64,000 nt of DNA from Ancylostoma caninum (taxonomy: Eukaryota; Nematoda; Chromadorea; Rhabditida; Ancylostomatidae): positions 1,178,001-1,242,000 of the forward strand of contig JBAJFG010000362.1 in assembly GCA_037903475.1 (NCBI GenBank). Reading direction: 5' to 3'. Of this stretch, positions 45,901-56,223 are shown piece after piece. Position numbers and translations under genes: made by a program. Positions within the stretch are counted from its first letter, which is position 1; each line of letters begins with the position of its first letter. A model generated the notes under the pieces. The model searched no databases. It was not told where the DNA came from and saw only the letters and a list, made by a program, of their open reading frames with translations.

Positions 45901-46274
45901 AGAATCCGAATTTGGCGGCACATTCGACGTTATTTGCAGTCCGTGCGAGTTTTCGTTCGTAATAAGTTCACAGAAATATTGCGATGGATTCAAGGATCAG
46001 GTGCGTTTGTTTGGCATTCCGATGCTGTTTCGCCACTTCCACCAAAATGTCATCTGAAATCATCTAGTTCAGGTTGCCTGTTTTGTGTTCTTACAGCCTC
46101 CAACGACGCTATCTACATCTCAGTAGAAGATTTGTTGTTTTGTTATGATACTTAATAAATATTCATTCATTCCAGAAAAGAGTGCACTACGAATTAGTTC
46201 TAGACACCTCGCATATAGAACCTCGTCATCTTGAACTTCTATGGACAGATCATCCGATAGCATGTAGACCGTAA
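42946..46274 (+). CDS. Ground-like (hedgehog-related) secreted protein, 11 exons
   Basis: Exons are 42946-43117, 43899-43963, 44433-44561, 44707-44723, 44786-44873, 44914-45061, 45120-45241, 45354-45447, 45694-45794, 45851-46000 and 46176-46274. They join in frame to 394 residues. Residues 1-17 form a signal peptide (MLLVVLLHFLVATVSTS). Residues 25-56 hold eight Cys, including CCCGC and CPPP-type spacing. The middle is Thr/Ser-rich with a coiled coil at about 168-196 (FERLEAMIAELQEMLKQVKQ). The C-terminal domain starts at C301 (CNDPKLKKLIVK), then has SKRAIQKAAESEFGG (321-335) and FDVICSPCEFSFV (337-349), then YC at 355-356. This is the signature order of the nematode ground-like domain, found on secreted, cuticle- or epidermis-associated proteins. 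The usual last Cys of the domain (C[YF]AF-type end) is missing; the protein ends HPIACRP instead. A 17-nt microexon (44707-44723) and a 40-nt intron (44874-44913) are the least certain parts. The 45694 acceptor is atypical (GAAAAG). Confidence 0.72.
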
Positions 46275-46624
46275 CAATTCATGAATTCACTCTCAATGCA
46301 TCGTCTGACTGCTAGAATGCCTCTGCTTTTTTTTTTAAACCAAAACAGCCACACAATAGAACCTTGCACACCAGGGTACTGAATTTCAGTGAGCGATCAA
46401 AGTAAAAGGAATATGAGACAGCTAATAAACTCCATATTTTGAAGCCAAATTTTCGAAATCCTTGTTTTAGAAGGAAACTAAGGCGTCGTATGTCACATTT
46501 AAGAACTGAGTGGAAGATTCAGCAATCCATTAAAATGAATTGAACAGCTTTTCATGAGGATTTGTTTACGCATTTTTGGAGCATGAGCGAATCGGTGGAT
46601 AAGCTACGTACCTGATGTTCTAAA
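46275..46624. other. 3' flank of the ground-like gene
   Basis: Holds an AATAAA at about 46424 that could serve as its polyadenylation signal, 150 bp after the stop. Otherwise featureless. Confidence 0.4.
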
Positions 46625-46805
46625 CCCATTTACGTAGTAGCAATCGCAGCAACCACCTACCGCTACATGATGGAGTGCTGCAGCATTTATGTCGTTGTAG
46701 GTGCTTGCCGTGGCACCTCCTCTCGTTGCAAAAGGAGATTGCGGTACCATGCCTTGTTGCGTTACTCAGCAGCAAAGTGCTGCCACCATAAGTAGTAATT
46801 TGACG
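46625..46805 (+). repeat. Hairpin repeat family, copy 16 (diverged)
   Basis: GCAATCGCAGCAACCACC, GAGTGCTGCAGCATTTATG, TCGTTGTAGGTGC and CTCGTTGCAAAAGG, then CATGCCTTGTTGCGTTAC. Subunit order is preserved with many changes. Confidence 0.55.
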
Positions 46806-47035
46806 GCAACAACTCACTTGCTATCACCTGCTTGTCCCATTACCTTTACCACAATATCTTTACAGGCGGGGAGAATTCTTTTAGTTCTTTTACTGTTGTA
46901 ATCCGCCAGGAACCACTTATAGGGTGCATCACTGCTCAAGAGGGAAATTTCCGTGGTTGCTCTATAAATGCCATAAAAAAAAAGGCTGGATACCAATGTT
47001 TTAAGTGAAATTGCCCCAGCATTGTGCTATGACCT

Positions 47036-47222
47036 GCGTGGTGTTGCATCGGTCTGAACTCACTTGCACAGCAACAGTACAACTATCAGCCATACAACGA
47101 CATATGGGTGTTGCTGTAATGAATTCTGCAACAAAACACATGCTGCGGCACCTACCAATACAGCAACACAGGTGCTGCGGCACCACCTAATACATCGACG
47201 TAGGAGCTGCGACACTTCGTTC
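47036..47222 (-). repeat. Hairpin repeat family, copy 17 (inverted)
   Basis: CACTTGCACAGCAACAG, ATACAACGACATATGG, AACACATGCTGCGGCACC, TACAGCAACACAGGTGCTGC and ATCGACGTAGGAGCTGCG. It is inverted relative to copies 5 and 12 and is the last copy seen; none occurs between 48 and 64 kb. Confidence 0.7.
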
Positions 47223-49678
47223 TACTACCTCCAAGGACATTGTCCGAATGAAATGCTCTCGAACTCGAACTGGGTTATGTGCAGTTGAACTACATCATGA
47301 GAAGCAATAAAGAACAGCTGATTCGCCCAATCAGTTTGATAGCTGCACCAGTCGCGAAGAGAAGCACAAGTTGTGAACTTATCCCTCTTGGAACATATGA
47401 CACGAGCAAAATGCACTAATTACCATTCTACCAGAAAAGCGAAGACGTCTAGTCAAGTTCATATTGATTTTTCGTTGAAACTGTAAAAACTTTTTGGAAA
47501 TGTTTACTACATTTTTAGAACTCAGAGACTATGTTGGAGACGTTTTTGGAACTTCATGTTCCAAAAACCTATGAAAACAAGGCTCTGAGAGTGTACGCAT
47601 AACAAATGTGTTGGATTATCACACCATACCCTAAGCACGACTTCTCCTGCTACCAGTTGAGCTTACGGGTGTAGAGGTATTGCGAGCTTTTTGTGACGTT
47701 GTTTTACGTCTAATAACAATGTTTTTGAGCCTATCCAAAACCGTTTCTTCACAACTTTCAACCGTGAGCTACTACTTGTTGTCTCGAATACCTTTTAGTA
47801 GGCCATCACCACCGCTCGAGATTATCTGCTTAAAAAAAACCCCGCAAGACTTCGTTCAACGGCGCTATGATCTCATTCCATCCGAAAACATTCAAACAAA
47901 GAATATCCAGGCCTTCGCCCCTTGCCATGATTTTCAGAGATTTGCGGAGAAACGACTCCCTGAATCACATGCCAGCTGGCAGCTGATCCGCAACACCCAC
48001 AATCACGAAATCCGTTGTAAAAACCACGGATTGCTCGTGAAGCAACATTTCGCAACAATTCACACTATTCACGAAAATATTACTTTTATTTCAACAATAT
48101 CATGAATGAAAATATTCTGAAAACATCTGATAAAATAGAAACATCTAAATGGGCGGTATAGAATCTCCAAATATCTAAAGAAGTTATAGCAAATAACTAG
48201 CGTAGCTAACTAAACTAAGCGAGTCGAACGTCCATGGAGTCGGAAATTGCTGGCTTTTGCTGAAAACCTTTGAAAAATTGTTCAAAATCTATAAAAAGAT
48301 ACTGCAGCGATTCCCGATGCACCATGGATTCTCTATTGTTCTATACAGTTCTTACTGAAGAAGACACGGGGAATAGGAAGAAATTACAGTCCACAGCAGG
48401 GACGTAACCACACATACAAATGAAAAGCGAAATAGAATAAATACGGAAGCAGCCAGGAGGTTGCACGAAAGATACTGGGATTCTGTAAGGACAATATATA
48501 CTGGCAAAAATACACACACGCGGACACACCATGTATACTTTTTACGAAAGATTCCAGAAAATAAAAAAGGAAAAACTGGTGTGTCCACGCGATTAACTGC
48601 GACAATATTAATATGCAATCTTATTAAATACCGGTGGCACACCTTTAAGAAAGTTGGATGTTAGTAAAACGAGGAGATAAATCTGGACACAATTCGAGAG
48701 TTTCTCTTTGAATGAATGACATTTTGTAGCAACTTGTACAAAAGAGAATAAAACGGTAAGTAAAATTCTCTAGAACACTTGAACAATGTACTGTTAGTGG
48801 AGGATTAGAGTGGAACACACTACAAACGTACTATGTATGGATGTAGGTATGAGTAATGCTAACACCGGCAGTTAAAGATATAAAAGGCTGGAAGGTAGGG
48901 CAAATAAGAGAAATCACGTTTGAATAAATTAAATCTTTCAGATACGTTCAAATTTACAGTTGCCTGGAGGTGTGATCAGTGGGGCAAATCGTCGGTAACT
49001 ACTATTACTGTATATACCGTATACAATGCCACCACCGATACAATGTGTCTTTCTGTCGAGTAGAACTTATTAACTTGACAACAGCTCTGCAGATAGGTAG
49101 CAATGATGGAGAAAAAGCTGGCTACAAAGCAGAGACTGAAAGATTCGACAATTGAGACCTGGTCAGTACTCGTTACCGCTCTTACTTTCCGGCCAGGCCA
49201 TTACTTCTAAGTAGACATATTCCAAATCCAAACAATAGAGGTTTTTGAGGTAGCTGTGATACCTACTTCAGCGAACATTTGTTTTGCGCGCATGTCTCAA
49301 GGCACAACGAATCAGGCACGACATCTAAGGATGCCAAACATCCATTATCTACAATGTGTACATCTCATTCGAAGGAAGGACAGAGTGTGTGTGATCTATG
49401 CGAGTGTAAAACGAAGAACCGGGCGAATGAAAAGAAAGCAACTATGTATGTAGTAAATGCAACTTGTTAGTAGTAAGTTAAGCGTACATCAGAAACTGCA
49501 AACAGGCAAACAAACAGTTATTAAATTGGATCGATTAAATGTTGACTTTTGATGAAGTCTAGAAGTAGCAGTTGAACGCTTGAAATTCACAGAAACTCAA
49601 GCAATAAAATCGCTTCTGAACGGAGGATTCGCTTCGTTCGAAACACTTGAACTATAGAGCCGCTATGGATAGCTTCTC
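47223..49678. other. No supported gene
   Basis: The longest frame (plus strand, ending at 48105) has no clear start or motif. The hairpin at 47542-47568 is listed separately. Confidence 0.5.
47542..47568. repeat. Perfect 11-bp hairpin with 5-nt loop
   Basis: GTTTTTGGAAC at 47542-47552, loop TTCAT, then GTTCCAAAAAC at 47558-47568. Isolated, with no gene context. Confidence 0.7.
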
Positions 49679-52600
49679 TCACTGCGCATTACTGAGCTGA
49701 GCGAACACCGGCAAACGTCCGGGTGCCCTTTCCCATTTCTCGTCAAACGTCAGCGACATGATATCTCCTATGAGTCCGTTCATCATGGGATCAGTGCTCG
49801 TTCTGCAATGGAAACATCTCTTCGAACACAACAAAAAACTGATGAATTATCAACATTTCGCACATCATAGGTCTATAACTCTCAGAATTATACTAAGGTT
49901 TTTTCACCACTTCTTGTTAGCATAAAAGCCCTTTAATTTGAGTGATATCCGGGACCCGTTAAACTTTTTAATCAGAAGAAAAGGTGTGTCTCCAAGGAAA
50001 ACCATAGCAACAAGGTAATTTTCTGAGAAAAGAAATCGCGCTGAAACCACAAATCTAAGAACTTGCAACGAAAACCAACAAAGACTAATTTTTTTGAGAG
50101 TTATGGGTTCGTAAAAACTCTTCTAGACGGAGAGGCAGAATCTCAAAAGGAAGCTTGAAGGAAGCAAATATTAGACGAATCCAGTCATCCACCCAGAATA
50201 GTTTTATTTTTATGTTTGTTGTGAAAAAAAAAGATCAACCATTAAATTAACATCAATTAACCAGGAAGTAACTCCCCGCGCTCACATTTTATCACACGAT
50301 TATTAATACAAACTCTTCCTTCATATATGTACTTTCTTTTTAAATGAAATGGAAGATTTCCTCAACAACTACTAAATACAACAATTTCAACAGTTTCAAC
50401 AATTCTTCTGGACAACATCGGTGCCCCAATGTTCACAGGTTCTAAATAACCCCATCCCATAGTTTAGGACATACATACTCAGAGTGTATTCAAACAATTT
50501 ACTCTTATTTGGCCTGTGGTCGATGCTCATTGTTATTCCTTGAAATGCCCCTAGAACTACGAATTCGTATAATTACGTTGCACGTAGTGTATTTGGCCAT
50601 TTGAATTGCCACAGCCTCACAGGCGAAAACACCATAGTACAATCCATTTTCCCATAGATCAACACTTTCAAGGTTACATGGTCCACAACGAAAACAACAA
50701 CAAGCCCATGAGAGGGCTTTGGCAATTTTGGGTTATCTAATTAACACCAATTTTGCAAGAAAAAAAGTTAGTATAAAAGGATCCTATGGTTTTGCTTAGA
50801 AGAAAAATGCTGCGAAATACAAAACTGACGACTGGAAAATATAATAATAAAAAATCTCCCTCTTGCTACAAGATGGAGTGTCCCCTCCCTGCCAATCCCA
50901 GCTGCCCAGCAGTCTCGCCAAATGTGATCCTTCAAAAACAACAAGGATATTTAGCGCCGCGCCATTAAACCCATTCCAGCCAATGACTCCGATAGCGGGC
51001 TGCCAGAGATTTCTTATCTCCGGCCGGCCAGACGTCAATGAATAGTGCAAACGTGAAAACAAGTCCGTATGTACATTTTCTTCACCACTGCTCTTGAACC
51101 TCCCACCACCACCACCACTCACCTACTCAAGTCGTAGTTGAACGAGTTCGGTAACTGCTGCTGCTGCGGCTGTTGCTGCTGCTGTGCCATGCTCCGCTGA
51201 TTGACCGGAAGGGGCGCCATAAACCCAGTTCCGAACGGCCCTAATAAGGGAGATTTATTGAGCTGTCTATGGTGCAACACAGTGAGCCTAGCGCCGTAGC
51301 AGGCCCCAAGGAAATCACTCTGCACAGCAAAAACAAAACTTGAACATGTACAGCTCACCATTATCATCCAAATCGAGCCCTGGAGAGAAACTGCCATTCG
51401 GCGACTCAGATCCACTGTCAGCTGAGCTGCTGCCTGCCGTCGATTCGCCTGTACTTCCATAACCCGGTAAAGAAGATATGCGCTGTAGCATGTGACCACC
51501 TACTAAATTCCAGGATAACCGGCGAAATCCTCGAAAATCCAATGAAATTCCGATGTTTTGTTCAGAAACTCACGTAAAGCATTTCCCTGAGCACCCATCG
51601 CTTGACTAAGATGTGCTCCGTATGACGTTGACGACAGCTGTTGAGAGCACACGGGTGGAATAAACGCGTTGTGGTTGGGACGCATCGACGATGACGGTGG
51701 TGTTTGAAGATTCGCAAGCAAGTCCGTTTCACTATAAAAAATTAAAGATTCAGGGAAAAGAATCAAAATCTGGATAAATTGTTTCTCCCGAATTCAAGTA
51801 TCCTGGGGCTTTACCTGAATGGAGGGAAAAAAACAAAACACAGCAACTTCAGGCGAAACAACATGAGTGCGTTTTCATGGAATTTTGATACTACTGATTA
51901 CGACACCAGTATTGATAAACATAGGTCAGAATCCAAGACAGACTATAAATACCCATATTATGCATCCGGTCTTATTTCTAATCCTGATTTCTGATCGCCA
52001 ACTGATCAACAACCGCGCATTTCCGCGGAATGAACTCCTTTTCTCACCATACTCAGATTACCACCACGCTACTCTTAGCCATATCTACAACTTGGTGATG
52101 TCAGAGCAAACTCGCAGCAAAAGTCGGCAAATGAATTCCTAGCTAAATCTCTCCGTGAAAACCACAAAATAGCAACAAAAAAAAAGAAATTGAAAAGATT
52201 AACCAAACAAATCGAAAAATAAGAAAAGCTGGAGGGAAATGGTGCCTATACAGAATTTTCTCGCAATAATTGGAGAAATTACAAGAAATAAACCACAGTA
52301 AACACTTGATTCTTAAGGAGTTCTCTTTTTCCCAATAATGTTCGGCATTGGCCAACAAACAACACGTGACCGAGTCAAATTTCGCGGCAATGTCCAAGGT
52401 TTTTTGCATCATGAGACTTTCAAAACCAGTTCCAGTATCGATCATAACACAAAATGACGTCGCCCAAATCAGATTTTAATGCTCCGTAACCAAAGCACCC
52501 CCACATACCTGTGAATAAAATGGCATCGCGGTCCATATGGACAATATCCAGACTGATGATACGACTGACATGCCTCAGTTTTGTATTTCGGATGACGTGG

Positions 52601-53514
52601 AATCGGACGTTTCTCTTGTTCCCCATGTGCGTATTGGCATCTATACAGGCATCAATGATCAGAAATCAAAGGGAAACGCTCGGTGGGCAGCTTGTTAATG
52701 TCTGTTGCGCTACCTTTCTCCATAGTTACAACGTCCATGATCCATCCAAGAACGGCACAATTCGGTCTTGTACAGTTTCGGGTTCTTTGGTGGAGGGGCA
52801 TTCGGCGGTGTTACGACTCCTACCATAGGATTTATATTCGCCGACGCCATGGAGTTACCTGAGGTTATTTTGCACAGTGTTGAATAATTTCTACAGGAAA
52901 TTTTCAAAAGCAAAACAAGAAGGACGAAAAATCTCTACAGTTTCACAACAAAACTATTAAAAAAGCTGTAAAAATAACTTGTTGCTGACCCGATGACGAT
53001 ATTCTATTTGCTCAATGATAAGAGAAACGAAGTCATCAACAATCAGAACTAACAACAAGTAGGGCAGCGAGAAGAAGCAAAGCCGTGGAGATTTGCCGTG
53101 CACTTGGAGATAAGCTAACAAAGGCAGTCGGCAAGCAAGCAATCAAAGGCTCTTTTACTGGCAAATTGCTCCTACGAGCAGGAAAAAAAGTACAAATCTG
53201 AGCGGCTTACCATTTATTGGTGTTCCTGGAGCGCCAAGAGAATTGCTTGTTTCGTAATGCGAGGACATAATCCCAAACGCTCGACGACTTGGTTGTGCAA
53301 ACCTAAAAACGTACAATCATTGGTGGAGGAAGTGGGAATCAGAAGAAGTGAATGGTGCAGCTGCGTACCGATTCGAGCTTGCCATTTGCTTGTACGGAGA
53401 TCCTGTGAGTTGACCAATTGAAAAACCGCCACAATTATCCGATACTGGTGGAGAAAATGTATCCAGTAGCGACGATAGTGCTTCAGTAGGTGTGGAAAGC
53501 GGATCGTGGACGGG
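49679..53514 (-). CDS. Tandem CCCH zinc-finger RNA-binding protein, tristetraprolin/TIS11 type
   Basis: Minus-strand exons are 53369-53514, 53211-53302, 52714-52858, 52509-52640, 51574-51731, 51359-51502, 51123-51240 and 49679-49802. All junctions are in phase, giving 352 residues, or 365 with the tentative first exon at 54282-54320. Numbered with that exon, finger 1 is C127-x8-C136-x5-C142-x3-H146, led in by LYKTELC. An 18-residue linker follows, then finger 2, C165-x8-C174-x5-C180-x3-H184, led in by KYKTEAC. Spacing and lead-ins are those of TTP/TIS11 proteins, which bind AU-rich elements in mRNA 3' ends and promote decay. After the fingers come Ser/Gly-rich ([12 protein letters not shown]) and Gln-rich stretches. 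The last 13 residues, [13 protein letters not shown], resemble the CNOT1-binding tail of vertebrate TTP proteins. Cytoplasmic mRNA decay through CCR4-NOT is the likely role (inference). The exon starting at 51502 could instead start at 51499 (two AGs three bases apart). Confidence 0.88.
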
Positions 53515-55960
53515 CTGAAACGCAGTAAATAAACAAAAAATCTCGGAGAAATTCTAGATAAACAAGACATTCCAGCAGAAACGCCGGCAGTTCAGTGGTT
53601 CGTTCCGATCAAAAAACGAAATGCTAACCAACATAAACTGCTTAATTAGATTGTTTCATAGCGGAGCACAATTGAAAAAGCCTAAGTAGAAAATTCAATT
53701 AGACTACGAGTAAGTGGCTTACTGCTGTTTATCATAACGCAGACATGCTCGGCCTAGCTATCAAGAAAATTCATGGTCGAGAACGAGATTAGATGAAGGC
53801 GGAGTGTTTAACTAACAGCCAAAAAACACCACACCAATCAGAGAACGCGGCAGGAACTGGAGAGTGTCAGCTGGCAGAGAAAACAACTGCGACTCAAACG
53901 AGCACAGCGATGAAGACATTCTCACACAGCAAGAGTATAGTCATATGCTAATACGACAGCTAAGCTGTGGGAAGCTGGAAGAAAGAGCGCTATGGAGATT
54001 CTGGAAGGATGTGTGAACAGACACTATTATCAGCGCTTTATGGATTAGGCAGGTACGCTACTATTACGTCAAATAATTTCCTTGGAAAAAAAGGCCGAAG
54101 CGTAGTAAAGTTATATATAGCATCCCAGAGCCTCCAGGAAAGTAAATGAAGCAGAATTCTGTGACAACCACAGAAAACCACAACCAGAAAATAATCGTAA
54201 ATTTCTTGAGCCACTGAGCCACCCGAAAAAAATCAGACTCATTAATCTCCATCCCCCTCATCAATCCGTTTTAATGTTCACCTCAAAAACCCTGAGACTC
54301 GCTCTAGCACCCACCACCATCCCTTCGAACACACGACTGGAATGCGTACTAACGCACAAAACACAACCTACTCGTGCGCCTTGGAAATACAACTCGGAAA
54401 AAGCTGCTTAGGCCAGTTATCCAACTGGAAATAGGGAGGGAAACCCCTAATTTCACTTCAAAATCCTCGTCAAACATTACGACTAGTCTGTTGGGAACAA
54501 GCTTCACAGAAAGGCCAGAGGATAATGAGCCTTCTTCGCTTCCGACAAGAATGGATATATTCAGGGAAGTCCCTAAAGAACGAAGTGCCAGAAAGGAAAG
54601 TAATCAAGATGAGGACATTAAAGACGATTTCATTAGTAGATGTAGAAAGAGAAGCCTGTCAACAAAGATGAAATCCATCAAGAGAAAGCTCTTCATTCCT
54701 CCTGATCCAGTGTTTCCGAACATGAAATCCACCCATATACGAGCACGCCACTAACGTAACTCGATGCCAAGCAGAAACAGGACCAGGAAAAGCAGCACAG
54801 CTAATGGGTAAGCTTTCAACCGGAGCAAATTGACAGCTACTGAATAAGCAGTCGTTGACTGCGACGCGTCGTCTTCGATGGACGTAAAGGCGAGCAAAAA
54901 CTTGACGTGCCAAGCAAAACAAGCCTCAAGTCAACTAATCTTTTAAACCACAATAACAATAGGTGCAGAAAAAGAGCAACCACCTTGCATGGAGAGGAAT
55001 GAAGAATGGAAAAGGGCATAGGCACCTGGCAATACAAAGGAATAATTCTTGAATGGCACTGAAAGACCTTCGTAGAAGTACAGTCGTGTGAACAATAGGC
55101 AAAAGATTCACGGAACAATATCAAAGCCTCACGGAACCACCTCAACATCTGAAGGCCCCCGTCGCGTCGTCGTCATGCGAGGCGATTCATGCGACAGCAG
55201 AAGGCTCACGACGGACATCGCGTGCTCGCATATCACTTATGTATAACACCACCAGCGGCATCAATAAACACGACACACAACGAGTCGCAGCCGCCGTCGC
55301 CGCGATATTGCTGCTGCCAGCTTCCAAGTAGTGCAAACAAAGTGGAAAAGCCTTCTGACAGCAGACGTCGCTCTCATCGCTCACGTCCCACGCCCTGCGG
55401 CTCTTTAATAATCGCTGCCATCGACGCCGCCGGCAATAATTACGGCTTAAACACTTTGTTGACATAAACTATCAACTCGTCGAGTCAAGAAATCAGCAGA
55501 TAACAACGCTCGGCGGCGGATCAAGAATCAAATCGTCCTGATAATACATTCTGTATGTTGTATCAGCTAACGAAGCGATTTCTCCCACAATGCAATGGAT
55601 AAGAAATACCAACAAAAGAGATGGACAAATGTTAGAAATGCAGATAAGGGGAAAGCATCGCTAATTTCACCTTCCTTTTCACAAATTTTGATTTCTCAAA
55701 GAGATGTATATGCGGCGAAGGCTGAAGCGAAATTGAGAAAAAGCGCTATACCTCCCTCTGTCTATTATTGCGCCAGGGAAGAAATCAAAGTATAATCCCA
55801 AGATGTGTACTCTGATGCAAGTGAAGAGTAGTCCTTGAAGAAGAACGCGGAAATGTACTTTTTGGTATCTCATTTTAGTCAAAACCTGCCTCTACAGAGT
55901 TGGAAGAAGATGTGTTGCGAGAACAAGAAAAAAGGACAAAAAAAAATCTTAGAAATGACA
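53515..55960. other. First intron and upstream region of the CCCH gene
   Basis: A-rich on the plus strand, so T-rich in the sense of the CCCH gene, as expected of an intron or upstream region. A 127-codon plus-strand frame ending at 54754 is hydrophilic and Lys/Arg/Ser-rich, but has only a GTG start and no motifs. A GC-rich block at 55187-55467 is open on both strands. Confidence 0.4.
54282..54320 (-). CDS. Tentative first coding exon of the TTP/TIS11-type gene
   Basis: ATG at 54320 (minus strand) opens 13 codons (MVVGARASLRVFE) ending at a GTGAAC donor in phase 0. This is exactly the phase needed by the acceptor at 53514. An acceptor-like ATTCCAG sits about 20 bp upstream and could take a spliced leader. 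The next exon cannot itself supply a start, because its frame hits TAG upstream without any ATG. Other first exons further right, or alternative promoters, remain possible. Confidence 0.35.
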
Positions 55961-55970
55961 ACAGCACCTA

Positions 55971-56223
55971 CTCTGATAACTGTGCAGGACGAACGCAGAC
56001 CAAACGGCGTACTGGTTCGAGTTGAAACCCTAGCAGCAACGGTTGCTAGTTGCTGCCATCCTCCCCTCGACTGTTGCTCAATCTGTCGGCCCTTTAGCAG
56101 CAATTGCTGAGGGACGACAGCAATCAAGGGGAGAATGGCAGCAATTGGCAACCGTTGCTACTAGGGTTTCTAACCGAACCATTACGCCGTTCGGGCTGCG
56201 TTCGCGCTGCACAGTTATCAGAG
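55971..56223. mobile_element. Foldback MITE-like element
   Basis: Almost the whole 253 bp is one long inverted repeat: left arm about 55971-56098, right arm about 56101-56223, with scattered mismatches. The ends are CTCTGATAACTGTGCAG and its reverse complement, flanked on each side by TA (55969-55970 and 56224-56225). A TA duplication and complementary ends point to a non-autonomous Tc1/mariner-type element. The ends are unlike those of the maT copy at 31.4 kb, so a different source transposase is expected. The transcript would form a hairpin of about 120 bp. Confidence 0.8.

Noticed and set aside
45714..45962. Read-through version of ground-like exon 9
   Set aside because: Reading through the 56-nt intron at 45795-45850 gives a Ser-rich tail ending TAA. 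Splicing it out restores the full ground-like pattern and reaches a further in-phase exon, so the spliced form is preferred.
47680..48105. Plus-strand frame of 141 codons
   Set aside because: It starts with TTG, has no motif and no neighbours or splice pattern. A frame this long can occur by chance in 64 kb.
54374..54754. Plus-strand hydrophilic frame of 126 codons
   Set aside because: It begins with GTG, has no ATG at its start and no acceptor consensus, and lies opposite the proposed 5' end of the CCCH gene. It is possible but not supported, so it is not listed as a gene.
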